NCBI GenBank assembly: GCA_965230565.1
Contig: CBDDLH010000016.1
Location: 1,550,001 to 1,614,000 of the forward strand
From: BCD1 sp965230565
GTDB lineage: Bacteria > Bacteroidota > Bacteroidia > Chitinophagales > Saprospiraceae
Direction of reading: 5' to 3'
DNA length: 64,000 nucleotides
Shown here: in pieces, positions 63,456-64,000 of the stretch
Layout: each line of letters starts with the position of its first letter
Position numbering within the stretch: the stretch's first letter is position 1
The notes under the pieces: generated by a model
The model's input: only the letters and a program-made list of their open reading frames with translations
Database searches by the model: none
What the model was told of the DNA's origin: nothing
Program-made: the position numbers and the translations under genes

Positions 63456-64000
63456 CTACTCCACTACAAATTTATTATTCTCACCGTTAACATCTGCCAT
63501 CCTTCCTGTTGGATCAATTTCGATTTTGCTGATTTTATTCAAACCAGCAGGGATTTCAAACTCATATTCCGGATGAGTCCATGGCCAATCCGGAAGGTTG
63601 ACACGTTTCATATCATTGGACTCGCGGAGTTTGTTACCCCTCATAATCCTCAGAGCAGCATTATAAATTTCCTGTTTTCCATCTTTATAGGTAACCACTA
63701 AATCGACAGGCATTGGCATCGCCCCTATTCTTTCCAGGGTTACTTTAGTGCTTTTTTTGCTCCCTTCAACGTTTTTGATGCCATAGTCTATGGTATGTGT
63801 GGTGTTCACCCAATACTCCTTATACCAGTCGAGCTCAAGGCCTGAGGCAGTTTCTACAACCCGGATAAAGTCATTCGGATTTGGATGTTTGTAGGCCCAT
63901 TGGTCGAAATAATCCAGCATTGCCTGGTCAAATGCTGATTTCCCCACAATATACTCCAATTGATGCAAAAACACAGCGCCTTTTACATAAGCATTTACAC
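63456..64000 (-). CDS. M1-family metallopeptidase, C-terminal part
   Basis: The frame is open to the right edge, so only about 181 C-terminal residues are present, ending at 63456. Seen are NAYVKGAVFLHQLEYIVG, DYFDQWAYKHPNPNDFI, ETASGLELDWYKEYWVN and a terminal beta domain. This arrangement follows the HExxH zinc site in M1 aminopeptidases of Bacteroidota; that site itself would lie outside the window. There is no T9SS tail. It ends 97 bp before the GT4 ATG on the same strand. Confidence 0.88.
   Translation of the reverse strand, partial: VNAYVKGAVFLHQLEYIVGKSAFDQAMLDYFDQWAYKHPNPNDFIRVVETASGLELDWYKEYWVNTTHTIDYGIKNVEGSKKSTKVTLERIGAMPMPVDLVVTYKDGKQEIYNAALRIMRGNKLRESNDMKRVNLPDWPWTHPEYEFEIPAGLNKISKIEIDPTGRMADVNGENNKFVVE

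Noticed and set aside
1..64000. Mobile elements, prophage, tRNA or rRNA genes
   Set aside because: No transposase, integrase, phage protein or tRNA-like cloverleaf was recognised on either strand.

Overview
The window comes from a member of the Bacteroidota, probably a Saprospiria- or Lewinella-like free-living bacterium. The lineage is inferred from several things: type IX secretion (T9SS) C-terminal sorting domains of both type A and type B, two PorP/SprF proteins, a giant PKD/SprB-repeat adhesin, the futalosine menaquinone gene mqnD, lipoproteins with short lipoboxes, and promoters of the Bacteroidota form TTTG-N19/20-TAnnTTTG. There are no rRNA or tRNA genes, CRISPR arrays, insertion sequences or prophage genes that I can support.

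Positions 1-21426 hold a hemicellulose and uronate catabolic island. A leftward operon (GH67, GH10, a GH35-like enzyme, and GH115 running off the left edge) should depolymerise glucuronoxylan and strip its (methyl)glucuronic acid. It diverges from a LacI-type regulator. The rightward genes are kduD, a KduI/IolB-like isomerase, a DUF4861 lipoprotein, uxaC, kdgK, eda, a TRAP transporter (dctP, dctQ, dctM), uxaA, uxaB and an acetyl-xylan-esterase-like hydrolase. Together they import hexuronates and convert them through altronate, KDG and KDPG to pyruvate and glyceraldehyde-3-phosphate. A LacI-like palindrome lies in the divergent region and half of it recurs in front of uxaC, so both operons may answer to the same regulator.

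Positions 21677-31120 hold a DUF255 thioredoxin-fold protein, a sulfatase, an octaheme cytochrome with HEAT and TPR repeats, a secreted protein made of four copies of an unknown domain, and a PorP/SprF protein. Positions 31121-42582 carry two very large secreted proteins, a type-B-sorted PKD/SprB adhesin and a type-A-sorted HYR protein with five near-identical 225-bp repeats, separated by a YjjG-type phosphatase. Positions 43169-50995 are mostly housekeeping (pruA, ald, mqnD, an RluA-type synthase) plus an operon of an unusual lipoprotein and a radical SAM/SPASM protein. Positions 51110-64000 hold a CBM9-like protein, a broken glycosidase-like gene, arsM, a zinc-ribbon membrane protein, a C-to-A NlpC/P60 pseudoenzyme, a second PorP/SprF, a secreted endonuclease/phosphatase-fold protein, a VTC-domain protein, ribBA, two glycosyltransferases and the C-terminus of an M1 peptidase.

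Two features run through the window. First, several intergenic gaps hold short-period repeat arrays (7, 9 and 10 nt). Heptamer arrays sit right at stop codons, and decamer arrays sit in the same orientation upstream of both porP/sprF genes. Second, three genes are broken by one-base indels at short homopolymers, which may be assembly error rather than true decay.
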